A stretch of 64,000 nt of DNA from RHKX01 sp041393495 (lineage in GTDB: Bacteria > Actinomycetota > Thermoleophilia > Solirubrobacterales > 70-9). Made by a program: the position numbers and the translations under genes. The notes beneath the pieces were generated by a model. The model did no database searches. It saw only the letters and a program-made list of their open reading frames with translations, and was not told the DNA's origin. Location: positions 70,344-134,343 of the forward strand of contig JAWKKA010000009.1 of the NCBI GenBank assembly GCA_041393495.1. Direction: 5' to 3'. Shown one piece after another: positions 51,591 to 60,567 of the stretch (position 1 is its first letter; every line of letters starts with the position of its first letter).

Positions 51591-53141
51591 CTATCGAACC
51601 AGTTCCCGCGCCCGCAGGGCGAGCCAGAGCTCGATCCGGTCCTGGGCTTGCCCCAGATCGCGGCCGGTCAGCTCCTCGATCCTGCGAATCCGGTAGCGCA
51701 GCGTATGGCGATGGCAGTAGAGATCGCGGGCAGCGCGCTCCCAGTGCCCGTTGCGCTCGATGAACGCCTCCAGCGAGCGGAGCAGCTCCGGTCCGTACTC
51801 ACCCTCCCCGTCCGAGATCGGGCCGAGCAGGTTGTCGGCGTAGGTCCGCAGCGCGTCGTCGTCCTGGAGCGAGAGCAGCAGCGTGAAGGCGCCCAGGTCG
51901 CGGTGGGAGGCAACGTCGGGAGCGTGGCCGTTGGCCATCGCCGTCGCCTCGAACGCGCAGCGCGCTTCGTGGAACGCGCGGCGCAGCGACGCCACCTGGG
52001 TCGGCCGGCTCGCGGCGGCGCGCACCTGCCGCCCCGGCGAGGCGAGGGCATCGCGGCCCTCGCGGGCGAGCTCGACCGGATCGTGCTCGCCGGGATCGAT
52101 GATCGCGCAGAGCAGCGGCCGCCCGGCGGCGGCGCTCACGGCGACGACCGCCGGGACACCGAGCGCCTCGGCGAGCAGCACCGGGTCGTCGGGCGAGTCG
52201 TCGAGCTCGTAGAGGAGCACGGCGACGCGGCCGTCGATCCCGAACGGTTGCAGCCGGCCGCGCAGGTCCTCGTCTCCGAGCTGTCCGCCGAGCGCCTCGG
52301 CGAGGACGTCGCCGGCGAGCCGCCGCTCGGTCTCGCGGACGGCGCGCTCGCGCATCATCTCGAGGGCGATCACCATCGCCGCCTGGCGGGCGAGCAGCCG
52401 CTCGAAGTCGCCGATCGCACCGCTGCGCCGCGCGAGGACGAGCCAGTGCCCGAGCGCGCCGCGGCCGCCGAGCGGGATCGGGACGGCGACCGCGCGCCCG
52501 GCGAGGCTGCCGCGCTCAGCGACGAACATCGCCCGCCGCCCGGCCCCGGCCCGCTCGCTGACCTCGGCACGGACATCGGCGGCGGCCTGGCGGGAGAAGC
52601 CGCGCCCCCGGGGGTGGCGGGCCAGCTCGGTCGCGCGATCGTCGAGCAGCATCGCGGCGCCGGAGACCGACTCGGCGATCGCCGCCATCACCTCGGGCAG
52701 CCCGCGCTCGGCGAGGACCAGGCCTTCGAGCAACGCGTGCACGTCGACGCTGCGCTCGAGCGCCTGGTAGCCCTCGTTGACCAGCCGCCGCGAAGCCCAC
52801 TCGGTGATCGCGATGAAGGGCAGCTCGAACGGCAGCTCGAACAGCGGCAGCCCGCGCGCCTCCGCCTCCTCGACCAGCGCCGGCGGCAGCACCGCGTGGT
52901 CGAGCCCGACGGCGAGGCCGAGGCCGGCCGCGTCCTTGCCCGCGAGCAGGCGGACGAGCTTGCGCTGCCGCGCCGCCGTCTTCAGGTTGATGCCGGTCGT
53001 GAGCAGCAGCTCGCCCCCCGACAGAAACGGGGTCGGGTCCTCGAGCTCGGAGATGTGGACCCAGCGGATCGGGCTGTGGGACGCGTCCCCGACGGCAAGC
53101 TCGAGCTCGAACTCGTCGAGGAGGCTGCTGACGGTCAGCAT
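51591..53141 (-). CDS. PucR-family transcriptional regulator
   Basis: The 516-residue regulator has an N-terminal PucR sensor domain (LTVSSLLDEFELELAVGDAS), a middle GGDEF-like CdaR domain and a C-terminal PucR helix-turn-helix (ARDLYCHRHTLRYRIRRIEE). The last block is diagnostic. PucR-type regulators usually control nearby nitrogen-compound catabolism and respond to an intermediate. It lies between the aminotransferase and alanine dehydrogenase genes on the same strand, 30 and 41 bp from them, so it probably regulates this island. ATG 53141. Confidence 0.9.
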   Translation of the reverse strand: MLTVSSLLDEFELELAVGDASHSPIRWVHISELEDPTPFLSGGELLLTTGINLKTAARQRKLVRLLAGKDAAGLGLAVGLDHAVLPPALVEEAEARGLPLFELPFELPFIAITEWASRRLVNEGYQALERSVDVHALLEGLVLAERGLPEVMAAIAESVSGAAMLLDDRATELARHPRGRGFSRQAAADVRAEVSERAGAGRRAMFVAERGSLAGRAVAVPIPLGGRGALGHWLVLARRSGAIGDFERLLARQAAMVIALEMMRERAVRETERRLAGDVLAEALGGQLGDEDLRGRLQPFGIDGRVAVLLYELDDSPDDPVLLAEALGVPAVVAVSAAAGRPLLCAIIDPGEHDPVELAREGRDALASPGRQVRAAASRPTQVASLRRAFHEARCAFEATAMANGHAPDVASHRDLGAFTLLLSLQDDDALRTYADNLLGPISDGEGEYGPELLRSLEAFIERNGHWERAARDLYCHRHTLRYRIRRIEELTGRDLGQAQDRIELWLALRARELVR

Positions 53142-53171
53142 TGCTCCGGGGGATCGGCCCGGGCCGGGGAG

Positions 53172-54575
53172 CTACCCGGCCTTGACCTTGTCCCAGGCTT
53201 CCTCGAGGACCTCGCGGAGGATGTCGCCGATCTCCTTGAACTCCTCGCTGCCGCAGGTCAGCGGCGGCGCGAGCTGGATCACGGGGTCGCCGCGGTCGTC
53301 GGCCCGACAGATCAGCCCGCGCCGGTAGAGCTCGCCGGAGAGGAAGCCACGGAGCAGCCATTCCGACTCGTCGTCGTCGAAGCCCGCGAGCGTGTCACGG
53401 TCCTTGACCAGCTCGAGCGCGTGGAAGTAGCCGGCGCCGCGAACGTCGCCGACGATCGGGATGTCGCGCAGGTCCTCGAGCGTCTGCCGGAACTCGGCCT
53501 CGTTGGCGAGCACGTGCCCGTTCAGGTCCTCCTCGACGAACGCATCGAGGTTCGCCAGCCCGACCGCCGCGGCGACCGGGTGGCCGCCGAAGGTCGAGCC
53601 GTGCGCGAACGAGGCGGTGCCCGTCGAGAAGGGCTCGTAGACCTCCTCGGAGGCGATCATCGCGCCCATCGGCAGGTAGGCGCCGGTCAGCGCCTTCGCG
53701 GAGGTGATGATGTCGGGCTGGAACTCGTAGCGCTGCGCCCCGAACCAGTGGCCGAGCCGCCCGAATCCGCAGATCACCTCGTCGGAGACCAGCAGCACGC
53801 CGAACTCGTCGCAGATCTCGCGGACGCGCTGGAAGTAGCCCTCCTGCGGCGGGATGCAGCCGCCGGCGTTCTGGAGCGGCTCGAGGATCACCGCGGCGAC
53901 CGTCTCCGGACCCTCGAACTCGATCCGGTCGCGGAGCCGCTCGGCGGCCCAGAGGTTGTCGCGCTCGGCGGGCCAGCGCAGGTGGTTGGTGTTCGGGGCG
54001 TGCGAGCCGCCCGGCATCGACGGCTCGAACGGGACCTTGAGCGGCGTGATCCCGGTCGCCGTAAGCGCCCCCATCGTCGTTCCGTGGTAGGCGACCTCGC
54101 GGGAGACGATCTTGTGGCGCTGGCCGCGTCCGTGGGCGCGGTGCCAGGCGCGCGCGACCTTGATCGCGGCCTCGACCGCCTCCGAGCCGGAGTTCGTGAA
54201 GAAGACGTGGTTGAGGTCGCCGGGGGTCAGCTCGGCGACGCGCTCGGCGAGCTCGATCGAGCGCGGATGCGCGTAGCTCCAGTTCGTGTAGAAGTCGAGC
54301 TCCTTCATCTGGGCGGCGGCGGCCTCCGCGTAGGCGACCCGGCCGTGGCCGGCGTTGCAGCAGAACAGGGCGCTGAGGCCATCGAGGTAGCGCTTGCCGT
54401 GGTCGTCCCAGACGTAGGGCCCCTCGCCGCGGGAGATGATCGGGATCTCGTGCGCGTCGTCGTAGCCGCCCATCCGCGAGAAGTGCATCCAGAGGTGCTT
54501 GCGTGCGGTCTCTTGCAGGTTCGAACCTGCGGCATCGCTACGGGGATGTACGTCCTGGGGGGTGGTGACTGCCAC
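53172..54575 (-). CDS. Class III aminotransferase, probably putrescine/polyamine-pyruvate type
   Basis: The 467-residue PLP enzyme has the class III order: WMHFSRMGGYDD, GHGRVAYAEAAA, FFTNSGSEAVEAAIKVARAW, YHGTTMGALTATG, the PLP aspartate in LLVSDEVICGFGRLG and the PLP lysine in DIITSAKALTGAYLPMGAMI. These resemble SpuC-type polyamine-pyruvate aminotransferases and related omega-transaminases. Divergent polyamine importer genes support putrescine as donor. GTG 54575 with GAGGAGAG upstream is preferred over an in-frame ATG at 54647, which would add 24 residues and use the probable promoter region. Confidence 0.85.
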   Translation of the reverse strand: MAVTTPQDVHPRSDAAGSNLQETARKHLWMHFSRMGGYDDAHEIPIISRGEGPYVWDDHGKRYLDGLSALFCCNAGHGRVAYAEAAAAQMKELDFYTNWSYAHPRSIELAERVAELTPGDLNHVFFTNSGSEAVEAAIKVARAWHRAHGRGQRHKIVSREVAYHGTTMGALTATGITPLKVPFEPSMPGGSHAPNTNHLRWPAERDNLWAAERLRDRIEFEGPETVAAVILEPLQNAGGCIPPQEGYFQRVREICDEFGVLLVSDEVICGFGRLGHWFGAQRYEFQPDIITSAKALTGAYLPMGAMIASEEVYEPFSTGTASFAHGSTFGGHPVAAAVGLANLDAFVEEDLNGHVLANEAEFRQTLEDLRDIPIVGDVRGAGYFHALELVKDRDTLAGFDDDESEWLLRGFLSGELYRRGLICRADDRGDPVIQLAPPLTCGSEEFKEIGDILREVLEEAWDKVKAG

Positions 54576-54897
54576 GATCGCCTCGCTCTCCTCGGGGATT
54601 GAATCGACGCTTTGCACAACGGTAGAACGTCGGATCGGCGAGCACAACCGAGATTTGGTTCAAGCACCGGCCATGCCGTTGTACGAAGAGTACAATCCGA
54701 GTGCCTGCGCCGGGGCAAGGAGCGCGCCCCTGCACCGGGGCCGGGCATTGCGCCGTTGCTTGGAGCCAGCGCCGTACTCTCGCCTGCGTCGTACGCGATC
54801 GGCCCCGTTGCGTTAGGTTTCCGGGTGGTCCGGTCCCGGACGTTGAGGAGGAGTTACGGAAGCAGCAGCCACATCCAGCGGCGACGCCCGTTCCGGC
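54576..54897. other. Divergent control region of the polyamine island
   Basis: About 320 bp between the aminotransferase and the importer genes. It holds a perfect inverted repeat (listed separately) and the motif CACAAC twice (near 54614 and 54643). A strong AGGAGG ribosome binding site at 54846-54851 lies about 46 bp upstream of the first in-frame GTG of the ATPase gene. No gene is supported. Confidence 0.6.
54679..54695. promoter_or_regulatory. Perfect inverted repeat TTGTAC-N5-GTACAA, probable operator
   Basis: TTGTAC at 54679-54684 and GTACAA at 54690-54695 flank GAAGA; one more matched base pair (G/C) extends the arm to 7 bp on each side. AT-rich, symmetric sites are rare in this GC-rich DNA. 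Position between divergent catabolic and transport genes, with a PucR regulator encoded nearby, makes it the leading candidate operator. Confidence 0.6.
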
Positions 54898-56049
54898 GTG
54901 AGCCTGAGAGGGATCACGAAGCGGTTCGGGGACTTCACTGCGGTCGACGCGATCGACCTCGACATCAAGGAGGGCGAGTTCTTCACGCTGCTCGGGCCGA
55001 GCGGCTGCGGCAAGACGACGACGCTGCGGATGATCGCCGGCTTCGAGGAGCCGAACGAGGGCCAGATCCTCGTCGGCGGCAACGACGTAGCCGGCCTGCC
55101 GGCGCACAAGCGGCCGACCAACACCGTCTTTCAGAGCTATGCGCTGTTCCCGCATCTGACGGTCAGCGAGAACGTCGCCTACGGGCTGAAGCGGAAGCGG
55201 GTCGACAAGTCCGAGATCGCCGAACGCGTCCGCTCCGAGTTGCAGCGGGTCGGCCTCGCCAACGAGGCGAACCGCAAGCCGAACCAGCTCTCCGGCGGCC
55301 AGCAGCAGCGCGTCGCGCTGGCGCGTGCGGTCGTCAACCTCCCCAAGGTCCTGCTCCTCGACGAGCCGCTCGGCGCCCTCGACCTGAAGCTCCGCAAGGG
55401 GCTTCAGCTCGAGCTGAAGCGGATCCAGCAGGAAATCGGGATCACCTTCGTCTACGTCACCCACGACCAGGAGGAGGCGCTGACGATGTCGGACCGGATC
55501 GCGGTCATGAACCGCGGCATCGTCGAGCAGGTCGATGAGCCGGTCGAGGTCTACGAGCGCCCCGCGACCACGTTCGTCGCCGGGTTCATCGGCGTCTCGA
55601 ACCTGATGCCGGGCGTCGTCCGGACGCTCGCGGGCGAGAAGGCCGAGGTCGAGCTCGAGGCCGGAGTCACCGTCAGCGCCGATGCGAACGGCCTCGCCAC
55701 CGGTGAGCGCTGCCACGCGGTCGTCCGGCCCGAGAAGCTCGACGTCGCCGCGAAGGGCGCGCCCGCCCCGCAGGCGACCGCGAACGCCCAGGGCGTCGAC
55801 GGCATCGTCGCCAGCTCCGTCTACCTCGGCACCGCGACGCAGCTCGTCGTCGAGCTCAAGGGCGGAGCGCGGATGACCGTGCTCTGCCCGAACACCGACG
55901 AGTCCGAGCGCCAGTCGCTACCCGGTGGCGGCGCCGAGGTGACGCTGTCGTGGACGCCCGAGCACATCCACCTGGTCCGCGAGTCCGACAGCGAGCGGGC
56001 GACGGCCGACCACGAAGCGCTCGCTCGCGAGCGGGCCGAAGCGGCTTGA
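54898..56049 (+). CDS. potA: Polyamine ABC transporter ATP-binding protein
   Basis: The 383-residue ATPase has Walker A GPSGCGKTT, the Q-loop segment VFQSYALFPHLTVSENVAYG, the LSGGQQQRVALARAVV signature, Walker B VLLLDEPLGALD and the switch histidine in YVTHDQEEAL. A C-terminal TOBE domain (about 250-370) completes the PotA type. It powers import of putrescine or spermidine with the following genes. GTG 54898 is the annotated start but lacks a ribosome binding site; a strong one at 54846-54851 points to initiation near ACG 54856, which would add 14 residues. Confidence 0.88.
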   Translation: MSLRGITKRFGDFTAVDAIDLDIKEGEFFTLLGPSGCGKTTTLRMIAGFEEPNEGQILVGGNDVAGLPAHKRPTNTVFQSYALFPHLTVSENVAYGLKRKRVDKSEIAERVRSELQRVGLANEANRKPNQLSGGQQQRVALARAVVNLPKVLLLDEPLGALDLKLRKGLQLELKRIQQEIGITFVYVTHDQEEALTMSDRIAVMNRGIVEQVDEPVEVYERPATTFVAGFIGVSNLMPGVVRTLAGEKAEVELEAGVTVSADANGLATGERCHAVVRPEKLDVAAKGAPAPQATANAQGVDGIVASSVYLGTATQLVVELKGGARMTVLCPNTDESERQSLPGGGAEVTLSWTPEHIHLVRESDSERATADHEALARERAEAA

Positions 56050-56115
56050 CGTGAACCGAGTTCAGCAGGCAGGAAACCAGACAATGACGGCACCAGCTGA
56101 GGAGGCGGAACGACG

Positions 56116-57276
56116 ATGAGGAACGGGACGAGGAGATGGCTGCGACCGCTGGCGGCAGGCGTGATGCTGATCGCGGCGCTGCTGCTGGCCGCATGCGGCG
56201 GCGGTGGCGGTGGCATCGAGGGCGGCGACGACACCGGTCAGGTCTCGACGGCGATGGCCGAGGGCGAGCCGAGCGGGACGCTGGCGATCTCGAACTGGCC
56301 GTTCTACATCGACAACAAGACCGTGCCCGACTTCGAGAAGGCGACCGGGATCTCGGTCAAGTACACCGAGGACGTCAACGACAACGCCGAGTTCTTCGGC
56401 AAGATGCAGCCGCTGCTCGACCAGGGCGAGTCGGGCGGTCGCGACATCATGATCGTCACCGACTGGATGGCGAACAAGATGTACGACCTCGGCTACCTGC
56501 AGGACTTCGACCAGGAGGCCGTCAAGCCGGCGATGGACAACCTCGTCCCGGCCCTGCAGAGCCCCTCGTTCGATCCGAACCGCGACTTCTCGCTGCCGTG
56601 GCAGAGCGGCATGACCGGCCTCGTCGTCAACACCGCCGAGGCTCCCGACATCAAGTCGGCCAACGACCTCTTCGACCCCAAGTACAAGGGCCAGGTCGAG
56701 ATGGTCAGCGAGATGCGCGACACGGTCCCGATCGTGATGATGGCCGACGGGATCCGCCCCGAGGACGCGACCAAGCAGGACTGGCTCGACACGATCGAGA
56801 AGCTCAAGGAGGCCTCCGAGTCGGGGCAGATCCGCCGCTTCACCGGCAACAACTACACCTCCGACATGGCCAACGGCGACGCGATCGCCGTGATCGGCTG
56901 GTCCGGCGACGCGATCCAGCTTCAGGCCGACAACCCGGACATCCAGTTCGTGATGCCGGCCGAGGGCTGCTCGCTGTGGTCCGACAACATGGTGATCCCG
57001 GTCGGAGCGCCGAACCCGACGGCCGCGTACGCGTGGATGAACTACGTCTACCAGCCGAAGAACCAGGCCCAGATCACCGACTACAACTACTACTTCTCGC
57101 CGGTCGAGGGCGTGAAGCCCTACCTCGAGAAGATCAACCCGGAAGCAGCGAAGAGCCCGCTGATCTTCCCGACCGAGCAGTACACGAAGAACTGCGCGAC
57201 CCAGACCGATCCTCCGGGCAGCCCCGAGGACGTCTCCGAGGTCGAACAGGCGTGGCAGGCGGTCGTCACCGGCTGA
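56116..57276 (+). CDS. potD: Polyamine-binding lipoprotein
   Basis: The 386-residue protein has a lipoprotein signal with lipobox LLAAC (C27) and then a Gly-rich spacer. The mature part is a type D periplasmic-binding-type fold: LAISNWPFYIDNKTVPDFEK, DIMIVTDWMANKMYDLGYLQ, IAVIGWSGDAIQ and a YYFSPVEGVKPYL region. The WPxYIDxxTVxxFExxTGI start is typical of PotD/PotF proteins that bind putrescine or spermidine. GAGGAGG upstream of ATG 56116. Anchored outside the membrane, it feeds the PotB/PotC pore. Confidence 0.9.
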   Translation: MRNGTRRWLRPLAAGVMLIAALLLAACGGGGGGIEGGDDTGQVSTAMAEGEPSGTLAISNWPFYIDNKTVPDFEKATGISVKYTEDVNDNAEFFGKMQPLLDQGESGGRDIMIVTDWMANKMYDLGYLQDFDQEAVKPAMDNLVPALQSPSFDPNRDFSLPWQSGMTGLVVNTAEAPDIKSANDLFDPKYKGQVEMVSEMRDTVPIVMMADGIRPEDATKQDWLDTIEKLKEASESGQIRRFTGNNYTSDMANGDAIAVIGWSGDAIQLQADNPDIQFVMPAEGCSLWSDNMVIPVGAPNPTAAYAWMNYVYQPKNQAQITDYNYYFSPVEGVKPYLEKINPEAAKSPLIFPTEQYTKNCATQTDPPGSPEDVSEVEQAWQAVVTG

Positions 57277-57311
57277 TCGACTGCTAGGGACGGCGGCGGC
57301 TGAGTGGATCG

Positions 57312-58193
57312 ATGAACGGCGAGTCGAAACCGCTCAGCCGCCGCCTGATCCCCTACGGGTTGATGGGGCCGGGCCTGCTCTGGCTGGTCCTGTTCTTCGT
57401 CATCCCGCTCTACTTCATGGCCCGGCTCTCGCTCGAGTCGGGCACGCTCGAGACCGGGTTCAAGTTCACCTGGGAGTGGTCGAACTTCTCGGACGGCCTC
57501 TCGACCTACGACGAGCAGTTCATCCGCTCGTTCATCTACGCCGGCGTCGCAACTCTGATCGCGCTCGTGATCGCCTACCCGCTCGCCTACGCGATCGCCT
57601 TCCGCGGCGGCAGCTGGAAGAACGCGCTGCTGTTCGCGGTCGTCGCCCCGTTCTTCGTCACCTACCTGATCCGGACGATCGCCTGGACGACGATCCTCTC
57701 CGATGACGGCGTCGTCACCGGCGTCCTCCGGACGGTCGGGATCCTCGGCGACGACGGACGCCTGCTGGCGACGCCGACGGCGGTCATCGCCGGCATCACC
57801 TACAACTTCCTGCCGTTCATGGTGCTGCCGATCTACGCCAGCCTCGAGCGTCTCGACCCGCGCCTGATCGAGGCCGCCAAGGACCTCTACTCATCGTCGC
57901 GGGCGGCGTTCCTGAAGGTGACGCTGCCGCTGTCGGCGCCGGGGATCGTCGCCGGCACCCTGCTCACCTTCATCCCCGCGGCCGGCGACTACATCAACGC
58001 GATCTTCCTCGGCTCGACCAACCAGCACATGATCGGCAACGTGATCCAGGGGCTCTACCTGAACGTGCGCGACTACCCGACCGCGGCGGCGCTCTCGTTC
58101 ATCCTGATGGCGGTGATCATGGCCGCCGTCGTGGTCTACATCCGCTTCGCCGGCTCGGAAGCGCTGATGGGCGAGGAGGAGGAAGCACAGTGA
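57312..58193 (+). CDS. potB: Polyamine ABC transporter permease B
   Basis: The 293-residue membrane protein has six helices and a cytoplasmic loop that matches the ABC permease coupling motif: LIEAAKDLYSSSRAAFLKVT (E-A-A---G/S------F---x-P). The first helix follows a short basic N-terminus, as in PotB/PotH. It overlaps the next permease gene by 4 bp (GTGA). ATG 57312 follows the binding-protein gene by 35 bp. Confidence 0.92.
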   Translation: MNGESKPLSRRLIPYGLMGPGLLWLVLFFVIPLYFMARLSLESGTLETGFKFTWEWSNFSDGLSTYDEQFIRSFIYAGVATLIALVIAYPLAYAIAFRGGSWKNALLFAVVAPFFVTYLIRTIAWTTILSDDGVVTGVLRTVGILGDDGRLLATPTAVIAGITYNFLPFMVLPIYASLERLDPRLIEAAKDLYSSSRAAFLKVTLPLSAPGIVAGTLLTFIPAAGDYINAIFLGSTNQHMIGNVIQGLYLNVRDYPTAAALSFILMAVIMAAVVVYIRFAGSEALMGEEEEAQ

Positions 58194-59074
58194 GCGCCCT
58201 TTGGAAGTGGCTGCGCTACCACGCCGTCAGCATCTGGGCCGCGCTCGCGATCGCCTACCTGCTGGTCCCGATCGCCCTGATCGCGGTCTTCTCGTTCAAC
58301 AACCCCTCCGGCAAGTTCAACTACACCTGGGAGGGGTTCAGCACCGACGCCTGGACCAACATCTTCGGGGTCGAGGAGCTAACCGACGCGTTCCTGACCA
58401 GCCTCAGGCTGGCGGCGCTCGCGACCGTCGTCGCGACGATCCTCGGGACGATGATCGCGCTGGCGCTCGTCCGCCACCACTTCCACGGCCGCCGCGTCGC
58501 CAACTTCCTGATCGTGATCCCGATGGCGACGCCGGAGGTCGTGATCGGCGCGTCGCTGTTGTCGATGTTCCTGATCTACGGGATCTCGCTCGGCTTCTTC
58601 AGCCTCTTCCTCGCGCACGTGATGTTCTCGATCTCGTTCGTCGTGATCGTCGTCCGCTCGCGGCTGATCGGCTTCGACCGCCGGCTCGAGGAGGCGGCGC
58701 GCGACCTCGGCGCGACGCCGCTGACGACGTTCCGGACGGTGACGCTGCCGCTGCTGACGCCGGGGCTGATCGGCGCCGGACTGCTCGCGTTCTCGCTCTC
58801 GATCGACGACTTCGTCATCTCCAACTTCACCTCCGGGACCACGGTGACGTTCCCGCTCTACATCTTCGGCGCCGCCCAGCGCGGCATCCCGGTCGAGGTC
58901 TACTCGGTCGCGACGCTGCTGTTCGCGGTCACGGTCCTGGCGATGGTGTTCGTGACCTGGCAGCAGAAGCGGGCCGAGAAGATGGCCGAGATCAGGCCCG
59001 ACGACACCGACGAGAGCGGTCTCAGCGCGATCGCGTCCGGCAAGGAGCCGATCGGCGCCGGCTCGACGGCGTGA
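58190..59074 (+). CDS. potC: Polyamine ABC transporter permease C
   Basis: The 294-residue protein has six hydrophobic helices and the coupling loop LEEAARDLGATPLTTFRTVT. PotC/PotI features include the IDDFVISNFTSG segment before the last helices. A polar tail of about 35 residues ends the protein. GTG 58190 overlaps the stop of the previous permease by 4 bp, and its own stop overlaps the start of the aldehyde dehydrogenase gene, so the three are translated together. Confidence 0.92.
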   Translation: MSALWKWLRYHAVSIWAALAIAYLLVPIALIAVFSFNNPSGKFNYTWEGFSTDAWTNIFGVEELTDAFLTSLRLAALATVVATILGTMIALALVRHHFHGRRVANFLIVIPMATPEVVIGASLLSMFLIYGISLGFFSLFLAHVMFSISFVVIVVRSRLIGFDRRLEEAARDLGATPLTTFRTVTLPLLTPGLIGAGLLAFSLSIDDFVISNFTSGTTVTFPLYIFGAAQRGIPVEVYSVATLLFAVTVLAMVFVTWQQKRAEKMAEIRPDDTDESGLSAIASGKEPIGAGSTA

Positions 59075-60555
59075 GCGAGCATCACCTGCTGATCGCCGGT
59101 GAGGCGGTCGCCGGCGACGGCGAGCCACTCACGGTCGAGAACCCCTACACGACCGAGACCCTCGCCTCCGTCGGCACCGCATCGACGGAGCAGCTCGGCG
59201 CCGCGGTCGCCGCCGCCCGCGGGGCGTTCGCAACCTGGTCGGGGACGCCGGCCCTCGAGCGGGCCGAGGCGCTGCACGAGATCGCCCGGCGGCTCCGCGA
59301 CGGCGGCGAGGAGCTGGCCCGGACGATGACGGCCGAGGGCGGCAAGCCGCTGGTCGAGAACCGCGACGAGATCGAGTGGTGCGCGGCGGCGTTCGACTAC
59401 TACGCGGAGATCGGCCGCGACTCGGCCGGCCGGGTGATCCCGCCGATCGAGGCGACGCAGCTGGCGATGGTCGTCAAGGACCCGCTCGGCGTCGTCGGCT
59501 GCATCGTTCCCTGGAACTACCCGCTGCTGCTGCTCACCTGGAAGGTCGCGCCCGCCTTGGCGGCGGGCTGCACGGTGGTGGCGAAGCCGTCGGAGCTGAC
59601 GCCGCTTTCGACCCTCGGGCTGGCGCCGTGCTTCGCGCACCTGCCCGCCGGCGTCGTCAACGTCGTCGCCGGCGCCGGCGCAACCGGGGCGGCGCTCGCC
59701 GCCGACGAGCGGGTCGACTGCGTCGCGTTCACCGGGTCGGTCGCGACCGGACGCAAGGTCGCCCTCGCCTGCGCCGACCGGCTCGCCCGCGTCAACCTCG
59801 AGATGGGCGGCAAGGACCCGTTCATCGTCTGCTCCGACGTCGCCGACGAGATCGAGACCGCCGCCCGCGGCGGCGCCTGGGCCGCGTTCCTCAACGCCGG
59901 GCAGGTCTGCACCTCGGCTGAGCGCTTCTACGTGATGGAGGACCTCTACGACGACTACGTCGCGGCGTTCGTCGATCACACCGAGAGCCTCGTGCTCGGC
60001 GATCCCTTCGACGAGGTGACCGACGTCGGTCCGATGGTCTCGGCGCCGCAGCGGCAGAAGGTCGCAGACCAGGTCGCCGCTGCGGTCGCGGCCGGAGCCG
60101 AGCTCGTGACCGGCGGCGACGACGGCGGCCAATCGCGCGGCCACTTCTTCGCGCCGGCCGTGGTCACGGGCGCGCCCGCCGCGACCGACCTGCTCCGCGA
60201 GGAGACGTTCGGGCCGGTCGCCCCGATCGTCGCGGTCAAGAGCCTCGACGAGGCGATCGAGCTCGCCAACGGGACACGGTTCGGCCTCGGCGCCAACGTC
60301 TACACGCGCGACCTGAAGAGCGCGGTGCGCTGCATGCGCGAGCTGCGCGCCGGGACCGTCTGGATCAACGACCCGTTGACCGACAACGACGCCGGCCCCT
60401 TCGGTGGCTTCAAGCAGTCGGGGATCGGCCGCGAGCTCGGCCGCGAGGGCCTCGAGGCCTTTCAGGAGACCAAGCACGTCCACATGGAGACGGAGATCGA
60501 GCGCAAGGACTGGTGGTACCCCTATGGCGCCGGAGGCGAAGCCGGCGATCGGTAG
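59071..60555 (+). CDS. Aldehyde dehydrogenase, probably aminobutyraldehyde type
   Basis: The 494-residue enzyme has the catalytic cysteine C280 in NAGQVCTSAERFYV and the general base E244 in NLEMGGKDPF, 36 residues earlier. The NAD-binding region reads VVGCIVPWNYPLLLLTWKVA and AFTGSVATGRKVA. The GTG start overlaps the permease stop (GTGA), so it belongs to the polyamine operon. It most likely oxidises the aminoaldehyde made by the aminotransferase from putrescine, giving 4-aminobutyrate. The general ALDH fold alone would also permit other aldehydes. Confidence 0.9.
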   Translation: MSEHHLLIAGEAVAGDGEPLTVENPYTTETLASVGTASTEQLGAAVAAARGAFATWSGTPALERAEALHEIARRLRDGGEELARTMTAEGGKPLVENRDEIEWCAAAFDYYAEIGRDSAGRVIPPIEATQLAMVVKDPLGVVGCIVPWNYPLLLLTWKVAPALAAGCTVVAKPSELTPLSTLGLAPCFAHLPAGVVNVVAGAGATGAALAADERVDCVAFTGSVATGRKVALACADRLARVNLEMGGKDPFIVCSDVADEIETAARGGAWAAFLNAGQVCTSAERFYVMEDLYDDYVAAFVDHTESLVLGDPFDEVTDVGPMVSAPQRQKVADQVAAAVAAGAELVTGGDDGGQSRGHFFAPAVVTGAPAATDLLREETFGPVAPIVAVKSLDEAIELANGTRFGLGANVYTRDLKSAVRCMRELRAGTVWINDPLTDNDAGPFGGFKQSGIGRELGREGLEAFQETKHVHMETEIERKDWWYPYGAGGEAGDR

Positions 60556-60567
60556 CGAGAACGGAGG

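Noticed and set aside
54515..54545. tRNA-like T-arm (GGTTCGAACC)
   Set aside because: The motif lies inside the conserved coding sequence of the aminotransferase, and no acceptor stem or anticodon arm can be built around it.
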